From: Puccinia triticina
Lineage: Eukaryota; Basidiomycota; Pucciniomycetes; Pucciniales; Pucciniaceae
Direction: 5' to 3'
DNA: 64,000 nucleotides
Assembly (NCBI RefSeq): GCF_026914185.1
Contig: NC_070561.1
Span: forward strand, 4,092,001 to 4,156,000
Positions 42,980 through 55,232 of this stretch are shown in pieces. Positions within the stretch are counted from its first letter, which is position 1. Each line of letters starts with the position of its first letter. A program made the translations under genes and the position numbers. Below the pieces are notes generated by a model. That model was not told the origin of the DNA and did not search any database. It saw nothing but the letters and a program-made list of their open reading frames with translations.

Positions 42980-43394
42980 TCAGATCTCATAACGTGGAAA
43001 ATCTTCGGCTGGGTCCAGAACCTCATCATCGTCTTCGTCGCGCAAATGGCCGTTGAGAGGCATGTTCCGCTTGAATCGATCCAATCTCGGGTCTTTTGTA
43101 ATTTCAATTTGAAGCTTTTTAAACCCCAAAAGATATGAGTTCCCAACACGCTTCAATGTGTTACAAGGTTCACCTCCTTTGGTTACATCTTTACCATCTT
43201 CCTCATCTGTTTCATTGCTTTTTTCGGTTGCACTTTCCCCGTCATTTCCATCGTATCCTGTGATCAATCCATCCTTTTCATTGATACATTTATCATCATC
43301 AAATATATCATAGTTATTCGCCATTTGCATGAAGACATTCAATGAATTTGCAGTCATGATGTTTTTGTGTGATTGTGTGAAAACAGCAGCGCCA
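42980..43394 (-). pseudogene. DUF6589-type protein, C-terminal fragment
   Basis: Ends at TGA 42980-42982, only 14 bp from the stop of the convergent helicase gene. It continues directly from the fragment ending at 58120: with the copia element and one CGCCA copy removed, the frame joins RRDTG to AAVFTQSHKNI without a gap. It encodes FTQSHKNIMTANSLNVFMQM, an acidic linker (DGNDGESATEKSNETDEEDG) and a C-terminus rich in Asp/Glu (HLRDEDDDEVLDPAED). The function of DUF6589 proteins is unknown; they occur in many copies in basidiomycete genomes, from memory. Confidence 0.8.
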
Positions 43395-44269
43395 TATAAG
43401 ATTCCAAGCAACTAAGAGTATTTCATTATTGTTAGACTCAAGTTTCTTCTTAACTATGTACAATGAAACAGAAAGAAACTTCATTGTAGCTAAACAAATG
43501 AAATGTTAAGTACCTAAGAGCAGAACAGACTGTTTGCTTCTTGGCTGTGTTTCTGGTGAAAGTGGAGGTGATTGACTGAGATGAGGATTTTGCGGAGAAA
43601 GATTTTGAAAAAGAAAAAAGATGATTGAAAAGGAACAAGAAAAAAAGATCTGTGATTGATCTTATCGGTTGAACCCGATGAGTTAGTCAATCTTGTTCTC
43701 CTTTGAGAACTCGAGCAGGCTTTGGTCTGCTCACCTTATCGGTTGACGAGAATGACTGGTCTCCTTCGTTCAACTATGCCTCTTCCAATGATGTTATTGA
43801 TCAATGCCTACATTTTGCATTGTTCATGCATCAGCACTATTCTTTTCTTGTTTGCTGATCATCATTGTCTACGTACTTAATTTTATTAAGACTAATTCTG
43901 GTGGCTAACGCTGGCGAGGTTATTCTTTGCGCGAGTAATCTGGTGATTGCGTTGAGATGACTTGTTAGCCTGGGGAATGGTCTAGTGAGCTAACAATGCC
44001 TCCTTAAATACTCACGAGGTGGTTTTTCTGTCCATCTCGTTTGCCTTGGTCTCGCCTCCACCTCTGGTGGGTCGTGAGGCTTGGGCCTGTTCCCTCGGAT
44101 ACCTGTGGCGGGTTTTGCCTGGATATTCCGAAGAAGAGGCTGAAGTTAGTTTCATTCCTTGGATATTCAAGGAGCTGAAACTCTGTGGCTTACCAGGCTG
44201 TGCAAGGTAGCTTGTGTTGTGTTTTACACGTTTCAAACTACTGTCTGCAACAGGTTGGGGAATCTGACA
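43395..44269 (-). repeat. 3' LTR of copia element 2
   Basis: 875 bp, near-identical to 57245-58119. The polyprotein frame runs 258 nt into this LTR before stopping at 44012. Confidence 0.95.
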
Positions 44270-46344
44270 GGCTGGGTTGCTTTGAGTCGCCAGGCGAGAA
44301 GCAGAAACTGGAGCAGTTACTCCGATTGCTGCCAGCGATCTTCGTATGGTGCAGCGTCCCGTTGGTTTAGTGAGAAAGTCCGCGAAGTTGGTGTCTGTCT
44401 TGATGTACCGCAGCTTGATGAGGTTGGACGTGACTAGCTCTCGGACGAAGTGCAGGCGAATGTCCATGTGCTTCGTGCGGAAGCCGTTTTGAGAGATTTC
44501 GCTTCGCGCTAGATCAATGGCACCTTGATTGTCTACTCCTACCGGTATATTGATTGGAGAGTAATCGAGATCAATTTCCGATATGAGATTCGCTAGCCAT
44601 TTGAGTTCCCTGCCGAGATCCAACAAAGCCTTGTACTCTGCTTCGGTGGATGAGAGAGACACTGTTGCCTGTCTGCTTGCTTTCCATGAAAGGACTTGTT
44701 GATTGGTGATGACTACATATCCTGTTGCCGATCTTCTGGTGTCGGGGCAGTTACCCCAGTCAGAATCCACATTTGCGCTGATTGCGAGGCTGGGTTGTTT
44801 TGAGAACACAAGCCCCACTTGTTTGGTACCGGATAGGCACCAAAACACCTGCTCAGCCGCGCGGTAATGCTGAATACCCGGAGATTCAAGATGTTGCGAA
44901 AGTATACTGACGGCGTAGGAAATATCAGGGCGGGTGAGAACGCTAAGATAGTTGAGTGACCCAACGAGGGCACGGTAGTTTACCCCAAGGTTTTGAAGCT
45001 CAGCGATTTCATCTGTTGTAGCCTTGCAAAGATGGGTCTTGGGGTTGATCGGGCAGGATGCAGGAGGAGTTTGGTCAAGGCCGTATTCAACCAACTTTCT
45101 TTCTACGTATTGCGTTTGATGGACATGTAGTCCGTTTGGCGTTCTGTTGATGTTCATGCCAAGGAGGAATTCTGCCTGTCCAAGGTACTTGATGTCAAAT
45201 TCCTTCTCAATCTCGGATTTGAGGACCAAGGGGTCCTTGCTGATGACCACAAGATCGTCAACGTGGGCATATATCCACGTGGCTGGTCGACTCGGACTAT
45301 CGGACCGATGAAAGACGCACGGGTCGGAAAGGGTCGCTCGAAAGCCAACAGATTCAAGAAAGCCATTGAGCCGTTTGTACCAGACCAAAGAGGCCTGTTT
45401 GAGGCCATAGATGGCTCGCTTGAGTTCAAAGATCGTGCCGTCCGGACAGGGATAACCTGGAGGGGGCGTGAGAGTGACAGTGTCGCTGAGGGGACACGTG
45501 AGAAACGCGCTGCGAACGTCAAGCTGATGGATTAGGAGATCATTGTTGACAGCGAAAGAGAGTAGGAGGCGGAGTGATGCCGCCTTGCCTGTCGGAGCGT
45601 ATTTGAGCTCGAAGTTGACTCCAAAGGTCTGGCGAAATCCCTGCGCACAGATGCGCGCTTTGTATTCAATGACCTGATTGTCAGGGCCAAGCTTCTTTTG
45701 GTAGGCCCATGTGGAAGCAATCGGTGAGTCGGAAGATTCTCTGGGACGTTCAATCCATACCTGATGCTTCTTCATGTTGTTGATTTCTTTGAGTTCCGCT
45801 TCTTTCCAGTGCTGCAAATCTGGGCTCTTCATGGCCATGACGTGCGACTTAGGATCAGTGCATGTCGAGATGTAACACACTTGTTGACGAGTGCGACCGC
45901 CGGAGATGATGTTGCTTTCATCAATGGCGCTCTCAATTGGTTTGGGAGGCTGGTAGCCCTGGACGTAGACCCAACGTTTGCCAGGCTCCGGGCTGATGGG
46001 ATGATTCTCAACCGGATCTTCAATGAGTTCATCGTCAGGGATGTCGGAGGCCTCAATTGCTGACTCCTCAAAAGGAAGAAGTGGCTCCGACTGGAATATC
46101 GGCAAGGATGAGCTGGATTCTTCGAGCGTAACATTGTGACTTTTGCTTAGGGCTGGACATGTTGGAAAGTTGCTTTTGTCGAACTGGACTTGACGTGAGA
46201 CAATAACCTTGTTATCGCAGTGCCGAAGAATCCGGTAGGCTGACATGTCATTTGTGAATCCAATGAGGGTGCCATCCCAGGCGATGGCATCGAATTTGGC
46301 CTCCCGATTGACTTTCGGCTTCAGAGCCCATGCCCGACACCCAA
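44012..46344 (-). CDS. copia 2 reverse transcriptase-RNase H half of the polyprotein
   Basis: The minus-strand frame from the CACTA boundary to the stop at 44012 has no internal stop. It begins GCRAWALKPK, the end of the integrase core region. It then shows the copia chain: KEINNMKKHQVW, YKARICAQGF, HQLDVRSAFLTCPL, FELKRAIYGLKQASLVWYKR, YAHVDDLVVI (RT active site, His-Val-Asp-Asp), LTRPDISYAVSILSQH, then RNase H (SLSSTEAEYKALLDLGREL, VDNQGAIDLA, TNFADFLTKP). The last 86 codons lie inside the 3' LTR and are Ser/Arg-rich with no domain. It is separated from its N-terminal half by 8.9 kb of inserted DNA, so no full protein can be made. Confidence 0.95.
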
Positions 46345-46859
46345 CACTACAAACATGGATGAATTTGGGAAGGCATATATGAATCATTATGGCATATATT
46401 GATCAAATTATATTGATCATTTTTTTTTTTTTGAAATTTCTCTTTAATTTGTTTCCTTCCTGCAACATCTGACTTCTATCATCTCTCTCTTGATTTCCTC
46501 CTTTCTTAGTTTTCAACCATAGTAAAAGCTTCATTTTGTTGCCAGATCAAATAGGTCATTTTTACATACTCAATATATGAATTGTTCCTGAGAAAAAATA
46601 GTCTGTTGGGTCAAGCAGGGAGGGGAAGGAGGGAGGAGGAATGAGGAGGCATGAATTATTGTCACTTGAGCCTTGCAGAAGTGTTGAAATCTACTTTCCC
46701 AAAAAAAAAAAAAACAATCAGTCTCAATATATCATGCTACATCAATTTTGTTCAAATTTAATGGCTTGTATATATGACTCATTGTATCCAATATCTTAAA
46801 TTTCTACGAGGCCTGAGATTGATTTAACATTTGTACCAGATTTGAGTAAGGTTTCTTAT

Positions 46860-49800
46860 ATCATGGAAGAACTCCCACGCTGCACTGAGATATAGTGGGA
46901 GAAACACCAGGAAACTACCAAATCAGTGATATTTGGCAACTGATCACATTGTGGTTGTTACATTCGGAGGTTTTGAGTTCATTCAAGGTACACCATTATC
47001 CGTTGAGGGCATTTGATCATTGTTGTACCAATATTATGGACGAACTCCCACGCTGCGCTGAGATATTGTGGCAGAAACACCAAGAAAATACCAAATTAGT
47101 GATATTTGGCAACCAATCACATTGTAGCTGCTACATTTGGGGGTTTTGTGGTCATTCAAGGTACACAATGAATCTTTCAGGGCATGTGAACATTTTGGTA
47201 CCAATATCATGGAAGAACTCACACGCTGCACTGAGATATAGTGGCAGATACACCAAGAAACCACCAAATTAGTCATATTTGGCAACTGATGACATTGTGG
47301 CTGCTACATTTGGAGGTTTTGAGGTCATTCAAGGTACACCATGATCTCTTGAGGCCATTTGATCATTTTTTTACCAATATCATGGAAGAACTCCCATGCT
47401 GCACTGAGATATAGCGGCAGAAACACCAAGAAACTACCAAATTATTGATATTTGGCAACTGATCACATTGTGGCTGCTACATTTGGGGGTTTTGTGGTCA
47501 TTCAAGCTACTCAATGACTCGTTGAGGGCATGCGAATATTTTGGTACAAATATCATGGAAGAACTCCCATGCTGCGCTGGGATATAGTGGGAGAGACACC
47601 AGGAAACTACCAAATTAGTGATATTTTGCAACTGATCACATTGTGGCTGCTACATTTGGGGGTTTTGTGGTCATTCAAGGTACACCATGAATCTTCGAGG
47701 GCATTTGAACGCTTCATTACCAATATCATGGAAGCAATCCCAAGCTGCACTGAGATATAGTGGGAGAAACACCAACAAACTACCACATTAGTGATATTTG
47801 GCAACTGATGACATTGTGGCTGCTACATTTGGGGGTTTTGTGGTCATTCAAGGTACACAATGAATCTTTGACCGCATTTGATCATTTTGGTACCAATATC
47901 ATGGAAGAAATCCCACGCTGTGCTGAGATATAGTGGCAGAAACACCAAGAAACCGCCAAATTAGTCATATTTGGCAACTGATGACATTGTGGCTGCTACG
48001 TTTGGAGGTTTTGAGGTCATTCAAGGTACACAATGAATCTTTGAGGGAATGTGAACATTTTGGTACCAATATCATGGAAGAAATTCCACGCTGCGCTGGG
48101 CTATAGCGGCAGAAACACCAAGAAACCACCAAATTAGTCATATTTGGCAACTGATGACATTGAGGCTGCTACATTTGGGGGTTTTGTGGTCATTCAAGGT
48201 ACACCACAAATCTTTGAGGGCATGTGAACATTTTATTACCAATATCATGGAAGAAATCCCGCGCTGCACTGAGATAAAGTGGGAGAAACACCAAGAAACT
48301 ACCAAATTACTGATATTTGGCAACTGACCACATTGTGGCTGCTACATTTGGGGGTTTTGTGGTCATTCAAGGTACACCATGATCCCTTGAGGCCATTTGA
48401 TCATTCTTTTACCAATATCATGGAAGAACTCCCATGCTGCACTGAGATATAGTGGCGGAAACACCAAGAAACTACCAAATTAGTCATATTTGGCAACTGA
48501 TCACATTGTGGCTGCTACATTTGGCTGTTATGAGGTCATTCAAGGTACACAATGAATATTTGAGGGCATATGAAAGCTTGGTACCAATATCATGGAAGAA
48601 CTCCTATGCTGCGCTGAGATATAGTGGCAGAAACACCAAGAAACTACCAAATTAGTGATATTTGGCAACTGATCACATTGTGGCTGCTTGATTCGGGGAT
48701 TTTGTGGTCATTCAAGGTACTCAATGAATCGTTGAGGGCATGCGAACATTTTGGTACCAATATCATGGAAGAACTCCCACGCTGAGCTGAGATATAGTGG
48801 CAGAAACACCAAGAAACTACCAAATTAGTGATACTTGGCAACTGATCACATTGTGGCTGCTACATTTGGGGGGTTTGTGGTCAGTCAAGGTACACAATGA
48901 ATTTCTGAGGGCATGTGAACATTTTGGTACCAATATCATGGAAGAACTCCCACGCTGCGCTGAGATATAGTGGCAGAAACACCAAGAAACTACCAAATTA
49001 GTGATATTTCGCAACTGATCACATTGTGGCTGCTACATTTGGACGTTTTGAGGTCATTCAAGGTACACCATGATCCCTTGAGGCCATTTGATCATTTTTG
49101 TACCAATATCATGGAAGAACTCCCATGCTGCGCTGAGATATAGTGGCAGAAACACCAAGAAACTACCGAAGTAGTGATATTTGGCAACTGATCACATTGT
49201 GGCTGCTACATTTGGGGGTTTTGTGATCATTCAAGGTACACCGTGAATTTTTGAGGGCATGTGATCATTCTGGTACCAATATCATGGAAGAAATCCCACG
49301 CTGCACTGAGATTTAGTGGCAGAAACACCAAGAAACTACCAAATTAGTGATATTTCGCAACTGATCACATGGTGGCTGCTACATTTGGCGGTTTTGTGGT
49401 TATTCAAGGTACACAATGAATGCCTGAGGCCATTTGATCATTTTTGTACCAATATGATGGAAGAACTCCCATGCTGCTTTGAGATATAGTGGCGGAAACA
49501 CCAAGAAACTACCAAATTAGTGACATTTGGCAACTGATCACATTGTGGTGCTACATTTGGCCGTTTTGAGGTCACTCAAGGTACACCATGATCCCTTGAG
49601 GCCATTTGATCATTTTTTTACCAATATCATGGAAGAACTCTCATGCTGGACTGAGATTTAGTGGCAGAAACACCAAGAAACTACCAAATTAGTGATATTT
49701 CGCAACTGATCACATGGTGGCTGCTACATTTGGGGGTTTTGTGGTCATTCAAGGCACACAATGAGTCTTTGAGGGCATGTGAACATTTTGCTACCAATAT

Positions 49801-50490
49801 CATGGAAGAACCCCCACGCTGCGCTGAGATATAGTGGCGGAAACACCAAGAAACTACCAAATTAGTGATATTTGGCAACTGATCACATTGTGGTGCTACA
49901 TTTGGCCGTTTTGAGATCACTCAAGGTACACCATGATCCGTTGAGGCCATTTGATCATTTCAGTACCAATATAATGGAAGAACTCCCACGCTGTGCTGAG
50001 ATATAGTGGCAGAAACACCAAGGAACTATCAAATCAGTGGTATTTGGCAACCAATCACTTTTTAGCTGCTACATTTGGGGTTTTTGTGGTTATTGAAGGT
50101 ACACATTGAATCTTTGAGGGCATTTGGAAATTTTGATGCCAATATCATAGAAGAAATACCACGGTGGGCTGAGATATAGTTTCAGAAACACCAAGAAACT
50201 ACCAAATTAGTCATATTTGGCAACGGATAACATTGTGGCTGCTATATTTGGGGGTTTTGTGGTCATTCAAGGTACACAATGAATCTTTAGGGACATCAGA
50301 TCATTTTGGTCCCAATATCATGGAAGAACTCCCACGCTGCGCTGAGATATAGTGGGAGAAACACCAGGAGCTACCAAATTAGTGATATTTGGCAACAGAT
50401 CACATTGTAGCTGCTACATTTGGGGTTTTCATGGTCATTCAAGGTAAAAAATGAGTCTTTGAGGGTATTTGATCATTTCCATGGCAAATT
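46860..50490. repeat. 173-bp repeat array, forward orientation (~21 copies)
   Basis: Copies start around AGAAACACCAAGAAACTACC and repeat every 173 bp, mostly with a few percent to about 15% difference by eye. Recurrent conserved blocks are AACTGATCACATTGTGGCTG, ATTTGGGGGTTTTGTGGTCA, TTCAAGGTACAC and ATCATGGAAGAACTCCCACG. Confidence 0.92.
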
Positions 50491-50720
50491 AGTTTCAAAA
50501 GGCCTTGTATGCATGCAGCATATCAAAGATGATATGGAATATCTTTAAAAATTCTTGAAGGATGGTATCATGAGAGAGGTGAGGGGTCAATGATTTTCCA
50601 TTTTTGAAATAAAGTAGATTTGGAATTTATGGAAGACTTCTGATAACATCAATGCGACACACACCATTCTTTTCTTGCTGAAAAAAAGACATTGCAAGTT
50701 TGAGGATTAAGCCAGGAGTT
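50490..50720. other. Central spacer of CACTA element 1
   Basis: A single-copy stretch between the two arrays. It holds a rearranged piece of the subterminal region seen in CACTA element 2 near 20930-21130 and 24680-24950 (words such as GAAAAAAAGACATTGCAAGT and GAGAGGTGAGGGGTCAATG). This suggests that the array halves arose by an inverted duplication or internal deletion of a longer parent. Confidence 0.6.
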
Positions 50721-53700
50721 CTTCCATGATATTGGTACCAGAATTATCCAATGCCCTCGCGGATTTGTTGTGTGACTTGAATGACCACAAAACCTCCAAA
50801 TTTAGCAGCTACAATGTGACCGGTTGCCAACTATCACTAATTTGGTAGTTTCCTGGTGTTTCTCCCACTATATCCCAGCGCAGCGTGGGAGTTCTTCCAT
50901 GATATTGGTACCAAAATTTTCACATGCCCTCGAATATTCATTGTGTACCGTGAATGACCTCAAAACCTCCAAATGTAGCAGCCACAATGTGATCAGTTGC
51001 CAAATATGACTAATTTGGTAGTTTCTTGGTGTTTCCGCCAATATATCTCAGCGCAGCATGGGAGTTCTTCCATGATATTGGTAGAATGATGGAATGGCCT
51101 CAAGGGATCATGGTGTACCTTGAATGACCTCAAAACGTCCAAATGTAGCAGCCACAATGTGATCAGTTGCCAAATATGACTAATTTGTTGGTTTCTTGGT
51201 GTATCTGCCACTATATCTCAGTGCAGCGTGAGATTTCATCCATGATATTGGTAATAAAATGTTCACATGCGCTCAAAGATTCATGGTGTACATTGAATGA
51301 CCACAAAACCCCCAAATGTAGCAGCCACAATGTGATCAGTTGCCAAATATGACTAATTTGGTAGTTTCTTGGTGTTTTGGCCACTATATCTCAGCACAGC
51401 GTGGGATTTCTTCCATGATATTGGTACCAAAATATTCACATGCCCTCGAAGATTCATTGTGTGCCTTGAATGACCACAAAACCCCCAAATGTAGCAGCCA
51501 CCATGTGATCAGTTGCCAAATATCACTAATTTGGTAGTTTCTTGGTGTTTCTGCCACTAAATCTCAGTGCAGTGTGGGATTTCTTCCATGATATTGGTAC
51601 CAAAATGATTAAATGCGGTCAAAGATTCTTTGTGTACCTTGAATCACCACAAAACCCCCAAATGTAGCAGCCACAATGTGGTCAGTTGCCAAATATCACT
51701 AATTTGGTAGTTTCTTGGTGTTTCTCCCACTATATCTCAGTGCAGCGTGAGATTTCTTTCATGATATTGGTAATAAAATGTTCACATGCCCTCAAAGATT
51801 CATGGTGTACGTTGAATGACCACAAAACCCCCAAATGTAGCAGCCACAATGTGATCAGTTGCCAAATATCACTAATTTGGTAGTTTCTTGGTGTTTTCGC
51901 CACTATATCTCAGCGCAGCGTGGGAATTCTTTCATGATATTGGTACCAAAATGTTCAGATTCCCTCAAAGATTCATTTTGTACCTTGAATGACCTCAAAA
52001 CCTCCAAATGTAGCAGCCACAATGTCATCAGTTGCCAAATATGACTAATTTGTTGGTTTCTTGGTGTTTCTGCCACTATATCTCAGCGCAGCGTGGGAGT
52101 TCTTCCATGATATTGGTACCAAATTGATCAAATGCGGTCAAACATTCATTCTGTACCTTGAATGACCACAAAACCCGCAAATGTAGCAGCCACAATGTCA
52201 TCAGTTGCCAAATATCACTAATTTGGTAGTTTCTTGGTGTTTCTCCCACTATATCTCAGTGCAGCGTGGGATTTCTTCCATGATATTGGTAATGAAATGT
52301 TCACATGCCCTCAAAGATTCATGGTGTACCTTGAATGACCACAAAACCCCCAAGTGTAGCAGCCACAATGTGATCAGTTGCCAAATATCACTTATTTGGT
52401 AGTTTCTGTGTGTTTCTGCCACTATATCTCAGTCCAGCATGGGAGTTCTTCCATGATATTGGTAAAAAAATGATCAAATGTTCACATGCCCTCAGAGATT
52501 CATTTTGTACCTTGAATGACCACAAAACCCCCAAATGTAGCAGCCACCATGTGATCAGTTGCCAAATATCACTAATTTGGTGGTTTCTTGGTGTTTCTGC
52601 CACTATATCTCAGCACAGCGTGGAAGTTCTTCCTTGAAATTTGTACCAAAATGTTCACATGCCCTCAAATATTCATGGTGTACCTTGAATGACCACAAAA
52701 CCCCCAAATGTAGCAGCCCCAATGTGATCAGTTGCCAAATATCACTAATTTGGTGGTTTCTTGGTGTTTCCGCCACTATATCTCAGCACAGCGTGGAAGT
52801 TCTTCCTTGAAATTTGTACCAAAATGTTCACATGCCCTCAAATATTCATGGTGTACCTTGAATGACCACAAAACCCCCAAATGTAGCAGCCACAATGTGA
52901 TCAGTTGCCAAATATCACTAATTTGGTAGTTTCTTGGTGTTTCTGCCACTATATCTCAGCGCAGCGTGGGAGTTCTTACATGATATTGGTACCAAAATGC
53001 TCACATGCCCTCAGGGATTCATTTTGTACCTTGAATGACCACAAACCCCCCAAATGTAGCAGTCACAATGTGATCAGTCGCCAAATATCACTAATTTGGT
53101 AGTTTTTTGGTGTTTCTGCCACTATATCTCAGCGCAGCATGGGAGTTCTTACATTATATTGGTACCAAAATGTTCACATGCCCTCAGAGATTCATTGTAT
53201 GCCCACAAACCCCCCAAATGTAGCAGCCACAATGTGATCAGTTGCCAAATATCACTAATTTGGTAGCTTCTTGGTGTTTCTGCCACTATATCTCAGCGCA
53301 GCGTGGGAGTTCTTCCATGATATTGGTATCAAAATGTTCACATGCCCTCAAAGCTTCAATTCGTACCTTGAATGACCACAAAACCCCCAAATGTAGCAGC
53401 CACAATGTGATCAGTTGCCAAATATCACTAATTTGGTAGTTTCTTGGTGTTTTCGCCACTATATCTCAGCGCAGCGTGGGAATTCTTTCATGATATTGGT
53501 ACCAAAATGTTCAGATTCCCTCAAAGATTCATTTTGTACCTTGAATGACCTCAAAACCTCCAAATGTAGCAGCCACAATGTCATCAGTTGCCAAATATGA
53601 CTAATTTGGTAGTTTCTTGGTGTTTCTGCCACTATATCTCAGCGCAGCGTGGGATTTCTTCCATGATATTGGTATCAAAATGTTCACATGCCCTCAGAGA

Positions 53701-54720
53701 TTCATTGTGTACCTTTAATGACCACAAACCCCCCAAATGTAGCAGCCACAATGTGATCAGTTGCCAAATATCACTAATTTGGTAGCTTCTTGGTGTTTCT
53801 GCCACTATATCTCAGCGCAGCGTGGGAGTTCTTCCATGATATTGGTATCAAAATGTTCACATGCCCTCAAAGTCTCAATTTGTACCTTGAATGACCACAA
53901 AACCCCCAAATGTAGCAGCTACAATGTGATCTGTTGGCAAATATCACTAATTTTGTAGTTTCCTGGTGTTCCTCCCAATATATCTCAAAGCATCCTGGGA
54001 GTTCTTCCATGATATTGGTACCAAAATTTTCACATGCCCTTCAAGATTCACTTTGTACCTTCAATGACCACAAAACCCCCAAATTTAGCAGCTACAATGT
54101 GATTGGTTGCCAAATATGACTAATTTGGTAGTTTCTTGGTGTTTCTGCCACTATATCTCAGCGCAGCGTGGGAGTTCTTCCATGATATTGGTACCAAAAT
54201 GTTCACATGCCCTCAGAGATTCATTTTGTTCCTTGAATGAACACAAACCCCCCAAATGGTGCAGTCACAATGTGATCAGTTGCCAAATAATCACTAATTT
54301 GGTAGTTTCTTGGTGTTTCTGCCACTATATCTCAGCGCAGCGTGGGAGTTCTTCCATGATATTGGTATCAAAATGTTCACATGCCCTCAAAGTCTCAATT
54401 TGTACCCTGAATGAACACAAACCCCCCAAATGGTGCAGCCACAATGTGATCAGTTGCCAAATAATCACTAATTTGGTAGTTTCTTGGTGTTTCTGCCACT
54501 ATATCTCAGCGCAGCGTGGGAGTTCTTCCATGATATTGGTACAAAAATGATCAAATGGCCTCAACGGATCATGGTGTACCTTGAATGACCTCAAAACCTC
54601 CAAATGTAACAACCACAATGTGATCAGTTGCCAAATATCACTGATTTGGTAGTTTCCTGCTGTTTCTCCCACTATATCTTAGCGCAGCGTGGGAGTTCTT
54701 CCATGATATAAGACACCTTA
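50720..54720. repeat. 173-bp repeat array, reverse orientation (~23 copies)
   Basis: Inverse of the array at 46860-50490 with the same period. Neighbouring copies around 52560-52930 and 53240-53960 are nearly identical, including pairs that share private differences, which points to recent unequal exchange. Each copy keeps an open frame of about 65 codons on the plus strand that overlaps the next one by 25 bp. Confidence 0.92.
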
Positions 54721-55232
54721 CTCAAATCTGGTACAAACTTTAAATCAATCTCAGGCCTAGTAGAAATTTAGGATATTGGATATGATGAGTCATATATACA
54801 AGCCATTAAATTTGAACAAAATTGATATAGCATGATATATTGAGACTTATTTTTTTTTTTTTTTTTTTTTTTTTGAAAGTAGATTTCAACACTTCTGCAA
54901 GGTTCAAGTGACAATAATTCATGCCTCCCCATTCCTCCTCCCCCCTTCCCCTCCCTGCCTGACTTTACAGACTATTTTTTCTCAGGAATAATTCATATGA
55001 GTATGTAAAAATGACCTATTTGATCTGGCATCAAAATGAAGCTTTTACTATGGTTGAAAACTAAGAAAGGAGGAAATCAAGAGAAAGAGAGATTATAGAA
55101 GGGTTATGATGTTGCAGGAAGGAAACAAATTAAAGAGAAATTTCAAAAAAAAAAAAATGATCAATATAATTTGATCAATATATGCCATATTGATCAATAT
55201 ATGCCATCCCAAATTCATCCATGTTTGTAGTG

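Larger units (their letters stand above)
46345..55232. mobile_element. CACTA-type non-autonomous element 1 (8,888 bp), TSD CAA
   Basis: Begins CACTACAAACATGGATGAAT and ends with the exact inverse at 55232. CAA lies on both sides (46342-46344, 55233-55235). Excision of the element with one CAA restores ...FLKPFGCRAW... in the copia polyprotein, so boundaries are known to the base. The terminal ~500 bp (46345-46860 and 54716-55232) are inverted copies, including a TGATCAATATA repeat near the tips and an A/T homopolymer. The interior is two arrays of a 173-bp repeat facing each other around a 230-bp centre. It encodes no transposase. It is the same family as 20721-30627, since tips and repeat unit are shared. 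Confidence 0.95.

Noticed and set aside
45263..45535. Plus-strand frames opposite copia genes
   Set aside because: Antisense shadows of the well-supported reverse transcriptase and integrase frames.
46895..54550. Dozens of ~60-80-codon frames with near-identical peptides on both strands
   Set aside because: They track the 173-bp repeat, start at non-ATG codons in most cases, overlap their neighbours and occur on both strands. They are treated as repeat by-products, with one test proposed above.
46345..55232. Centromeric satellite array
   Set aside because: The tandem 173-bp repeats have a centromere-like period, but the arrays are bounded by CACTA tips with a target duplication, so they are part of a transposon.
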